From assembly GCA_030035585.1 (NCBI GenBank), contig CM057480.1:2029001-2093000 (forward strand): 64,000 bases of DNA, read 5' to 3'. The notes under the pieces are model-generated. The model saw nothing but the letters and a program-made list of their open reading frames with translations, had not been told where the DNA came from and did no database searches. Shown here one piece after another: positions 54,801-60,800 of this stretch (its first letter is position 1; each line of letters begins with the position of its first letter). Both the position numbers and the translations under genes were made by a program. This stretch comes from Dugong dugon (Eukaryota; Chordata; Mammalia; Sirenia; Dugongidae).

Positions 54801-57800
54801 CAGACTTGACTATGTAGAAGGGAAAGAGGATAAAGGTGTTTCAGACCAGTCTGAGGCTGAAGAATCTGCACCCAAACGTTCTTCATCCTCTGAGCCTAAA
54901 CCATCTGACAAAATTTTTCTCAGGAACCTGTGGTAACGCTGACATTTAAGAAACTGATCAGCGAATATTTATCGGCCACTTCAAAGAGGCCAATCACTAG
55001 GCAAGGCTGTGTGGCAGTATTATTTGAGTTAAAATATTGTTACAGAAACAAGCAAATCTATCTTGAAAGAAGTACAGCCAGAATGCTCCTTAGAAGCAAA
55101 GATAGCAAGACTCCATCTCACATACTTCGGACACGTTATCAGGAGGGACCAGTCCCTAGAGAAGGGTATCATGCTTGGTAAAGTAGCAAGTCAGCAAAAA
55201 AGAGGAAGACCCTTGATGGGATGCACTGACACGGTGGCTGCACAATGGGTGAAGCACAGCAACAACTGTGGGGATAGCACAGGACCGGGCTGGGCTTCCT
55301 TCTGTTGTGCATAGGGCCACTGTGAATCAGAACCGACTTGCTGGCAGCTAACATCAACACTGTTACAGAAAGGTCTGTAAAAGAACAGAATTAAGAGAAG
55401 TGTGGTAGATTGAATAACTAGCCCCAATTCTTCCACCTTCCCTATATCCACACTCTCTGCCATGTGACTTTGCAGTCCCTGCTGCTATAAGCGGAGTGCA
55501 TTTCTTCACCCATGACTTCAGGACTGGCCATGTGCTGTCCTTTGGCCAATAAGAAGTTAGCTGGGGTTTGACCTGTGCTTTTGCAGTTGTATAGCTGGGA
55601 TTTCCCTCTTGTACATTTACCTCCACCATGAGAAGAGCTCCCGAACCCGAACCCTTCATCTTGGACCTCAGTATAAACCGACAAGGAGACAACTTGAGCT
55701 CAACGTGTAGCAAGGAGCCAAGCTCAGCTGAACCCACAGCTTGAAGACAGCCAAGCCCAGCTAGCTCAGCCCACCCCCAACTGACCCACAGACACATGAG
55801 AGAGAAGATCTCATTTAATAAAGTGGGAAGTCAATAATTAATGTCTATGGATCATAAACCAAGAAGCAGTAGGTAAGATACATTATTCAGAGGTACCAGA
55901 CGAATTAAAACTAGAAAGGATCACCTTTGGCAAGTGGACTGAGGTTGGGAGAGTTGGAAGCTTATATATTTTATTATAAGCTCTTCTAAACTGGTTTTTA
56001 AAAATCATGTATATTACTTTGATTAAAAAAAAATAGGAATAGAGGAAGATTTGGAAGTTTTAAAACTGTTGCTTGCTCCATTAACCAATGTTACCTTAAG
56101 ACATGGTGCCTTTCAATGGCCCTTCCCTTTGGAGGCTCCCTGTAGCCAAGGGTATAGGGGAGACAAGCAAATCACACATTTTCCCATCATATGTGCTAAT
56201 TTATGAATTCTGAGGTTTGGGCTAGTCACTATAATAGGCAGGGATCACTTAGGAAAAATCAAAATATTAAAACCTCCACCCAAGGGCAAAGGCCACCATC
56301 TCCTTCCGATACCATCCCCTCCACAGACAGACAGGTGGATGGGTGGATGGATGGATGGCGGGGGGGAAGAAGGGAGGAAGGGAAGAAGGGAGGAAGGGAG
56401 GAAGAGAGGGAGGGAGGGAGGGAGGGAGGGAGGGAGGGAGGGAGGGAGGGATGGATGGATAAGAAGAGAAAGCTCTCCCTGAGAATAGAAAGCCATCTGA
56501 TAAAAACAGAAGAAATTATTACAATCATTATAGAATTGGTTGATTCAAGAAAGAGTGGTCAGTGAAGCTTTGGTGAGAAATAGATTACTGGTGTAATCTG
56601 AGAACAGCCCTCCACGAAATACTACTCAATTATAGAGGAAAAATGGTGAATTTACTGTGGAGAACCATGGCAGACCCCACCATGACCAGGTGGTCAATGT
56701 TAACAGCACCTGTGCCTCCTGATGTGACATGGTGCTCCTGCCAAGAATGCACGGCCGGAGTCTTGTCATGAGAAAGGACACCAGACAGAACCATCTTACA
56801 GAATGAAAGGCCTGTCAAGAACTGTCAAGAACGTAGAAGAGAGGAAAATTCAAGGAATTATTCCAGACGAAGGAGTCTAAAAAAGAGATGTGACAACTAA
56901 ATGCAACATGATTCTTGGATAGGATCCTGGACCAGAAAGAAAAAAGAGACTGTTGTGACAGGAAGTGGAATCTGAATGGGACACGAGGCATACTAGTGCT
57001 GATTTCCTGATCTGGAAGGTTATACATGACGGGGTGGAATCCAAATGGGACGCATGGTGTAACAGTGCTGATTTCCTGATCTGGAAGGTTATACATGACA
57101 GGGGGTGGAATCCGAATGGGACGCATGGTGTAACAGTGCTGATTTCCTGATTTGGAAGGTTATATGTGACAGGAAGTGGAATCTGAATGGATGTGTGGCG
57201 TAGCAGTGTTGATTTCCTGATTTGGGGGGTTGTATGTGCGTGACAGGAAGTGGAATCTGAATGGGACGCAGAGTTGTATGCTGATTCTGTAGGACAGTAC
57301 CCCTGTTTGAAGACATGCACACTGGAGCGTTTTGTGGTGATGAGACATCATGGCTACAACTTGCTCTAAAAGTGTTCAGAAAAATACCAGACAGCAGGCA
57401 ATGGAGCAAATATAGTAAAATATTAACAGCTGGGGAGTTGGTAGTTCTGTATACACACCTGGAGACAATTTGATGACGCTGAAGGCCTCGAGGGTCTGTG
57501 CTTCTGCCTGGTGCGTGGCCCGCTCTTCCTCCGCCATTGCCCGAGCGCGGGCCTGAATGATGTGCCTTTCCACCATTTCAACCTCAGCCAGTCGCTGCTT
57601 GTAGAGTTCTCGAATCTGGCAGATGGATAACCAGACACGGAGAAATACGGTGAGTCCGCACCCCAGCACCAGAGCTTCCCACGGGGCATGGAAGACCGGT
57701 CAGGGATTAGTGAGAAACCATCACAGAGTTATAGAGACCAACTGACAACCTAACAGATGTGAAAACTGAGACCCACAGAGGGATAATGACTTAAGGTTTC

Positions 57801-60800
57801 ACAGTAAGGTCGCAACAGATCCAAGCCTGGAACCCTGTCTCCTGACTCTGGTTCTACAGTAAAGAAGCTGCTATCCAAACTCTGAAATACCACATGCGAG
57901 CTATCACACCACCTGCGGCACACAAGGGGCTGTGTCACCCCGGTCCCCCTTCAAGGAAGGACTTCCTGCCCAGCTGCAGAGCGTGCAGCCAGCCCTCAGC
58001 TGTAAACCCCTTCCGAGTCGACCTGAGCTGTAGGAAAGGGCTCGACTGAGACCATGTCCTTCCAGGGACACCCCCGCATCACCAGACCGAGGCATGGGTA
58101 TAAACGCCTGGCCAGTGTGACCCCGAGAGAAACTGTGACAGGCAACACTGTCTCCACGGCAACCCACCAGGTTGGCTGAGGGTTGGGGGGGTCTGTGTCG
58201 TGTAGACTTCCTCCACTGCCCGATTCTGCCTCCCCTCCGGCTCTTCACAGGGGTTGACGTCTAATAAACAGTTGCACCCCAAACCCTGTCAGTGTCTGCT
58301 TCGGACAGCTCAACCTGGATGCCCAACACACGCCTTCACACTGATTACAGACTGACCAGCCAGCCACGCAGCTGATCCGTATTTTGAGTTCAGACTTCTG
58401 GAAGCAAGAGGCAGAGGGCTCACTGGGTGAGGTAATGTTAGACAGTTCTGTAGGGGAACAATGTTCCTTATTATACTCCTAGAGCTGGTAGGATCTCAAA
58501 AATGTTGTTGGCATTCTTTTAATAAAGATCTACACTAGGGGAGAGGAATTAATCAGCTACGACCTCTGCTCTCAAGGCGTTTACATTTCAGCAGGAAGCG
58601 CCAGGGAAGGATACAAGTAAGTGGAACAGAGTTGTAAAAGTGCTATGCTAGCAACATGAATGGGGAAATGAGGAAGGCTGTCTCGCAGGGTCAAGAAAGG
58701 CCCTCCTCAGGGGACAGTGGCCAAGGACAGTCCCTAAAACACAAAGAACCTTGCTTTGTGTTATGCGTCTTCTTATTTGGGTCTGGCACTTGTCCCTGAT
58801 GTCAATTCTTGAATGCAAGGATTAGCATCTTATCCAAATAAAGGTAACAGTAACAACACCAGGGAGCACTTAATGAGTGCTTGCTAGATGCCAGGTGCTC
58901 AGTGTTATAAATGCTTTCCTGTGTTAACTCATTTAACCCTCAAAACAACCTACGGGCAAATATTATCTCTAATTTTGATGAGGAAAGTGAGGCATACAGA
59001 AATAAGGACTGCCCAAGATTACAGAGGTAGTATTTGGAGGAGCCAGGATTCGAACCCAGAGGGTATGGTTCCGGAACATTTGCTCTTAATCATGAGACCT
59101 ATTTCCATAGGCTGACACAAGGAAGTCCAGCAGCAAGGGACTGCCTGGGGACAAGTCAGATTAAGAGAGAAACTCCATATTGAAAGGTGGCTACCACTTC
59201 TCTCAGGGAGAAGGAATTCCAGAGCTGCAGAGGCAATCCTATACAGCCCCTTGAGAGTCCACCTCATCCAGAGATAGATGAGAAGCAGAAAGGCACAGAA
59301 AAGGAGAGAGAGCAGCATCAGTGTGAGAAGAGCAGCTCCACAGAGGTGGGAATAAGGGACGCCTGCCCTTTGCAAAGTTTCTTGTGTTTTTGTAATTACA
59401 GAATTCATGTGCACTGCAAAAGTTCAGACAACCAAGAAGTATGCAAAGGAAATTTTTCAGATTTTTTCTTGTGCATATATTATTATAAAAAGGAAATTAC
59501 CTTAACATTGTTCTACAACTTTTTTTGCTAAATTAATAAACGGCAGGTCGACTGTCTATGCCTATAATAAAGGTGTAATTCATTCTTTTTAACAGCTGCA
59601 GAGTATTCCATAATGTAGATATACCATATTTATAAAGTCAACATATCTTTGCATAGTTCTATTATTTCTGTAGGACCACTCTTTAAGCTTTTACAGAATC
59701 GGAAATTTTTGCAATGAATATCGTTGTTCTTTTATTTTAAAAAAGTTCAAAGCTTTTTCTTTCTTATTTTTAAAGAAGGATCACTCTTTGCCAGTTCAGA
59801 CCCTGATGCAGTGGCTAGTACTGGGGGAGATATTAAGGAGATAAAAATTAATAAACTGGGTGATTGGTCATGAGGGTTACAATGCTCTGCCCATTTTGAC
59901 TCATGTGAATGGCAGCGATGTGAGTCAGAAGTTCAAGGGCAAGGTCTGGCCTGACTTGGCTGAAGTCTTAGCACAGTGAAGATGGTGAAGAAGGAAGAAC
60001 ACAGCACGGGGTCTGATCCAGGGGTCATGACTAGATTTCAGGGAGCCTATAACCATGGGGAGCCCTGGTGGCACAGTGGTTCAGAGCTCAGCTGCTAACC
60101 AAAAGGTAAGCAGTTGGGATCCACCAGCTGCTCCTTGGAAACCCTATGGGGCAGTTCTCCTCTGTCCTACAGGGTCGCTATGAGTTGGTATCAACTTGAC
60201 AGCAATGGGTAGTAGTAGTAATAACCCTCAGAGGAGGTGAGGCTTGCCACACGACTATTTTGCATACAATATAGATAGTGATTCTGTTAATGTCTGTCTA
60301 CCCTACCTAGACTGAAAGGTACAGAGGACAGTTTTCGTTGGTTTGTTTTTGTGCATTGTTCACTTCTGAATCCCCACTGCCCAGAACAGAGCATGGCACA
60401 TAGTAGACAGTCAATAAAATACATTACATGAATGAATGGATGGCTGAAGCTGGGGAGGAAGCACATGTCAGTTACGGGGCAGGTACAGGGACAAAAGAGA
60501 ACACAGGGGTAGGTCTGAGAGGCAGGAGGAACACCAGGGCAAAGAGGAAGGAGTGGTGCGTCTATCAGCAGAGTCAGAGCCAGCAGAGAGGCCAGTCAAC
60601 CGCTTTTCTTCTTGCATAAATGAGGAAGGCTGCTCTTTCAGACACTGAGCATGCTTCCTAAAATCTGGGCATCAATGCCTCGCTCAAATTTGTGACTTGT
60701 GATACAAAGGTAGTCCAAAAGGGGGCGACTTTTGGCTTTATCAGCTTAAGGGAACAACAGCTATTCAGCACTGTGACCAGTCATTGTATTTACATATAGG

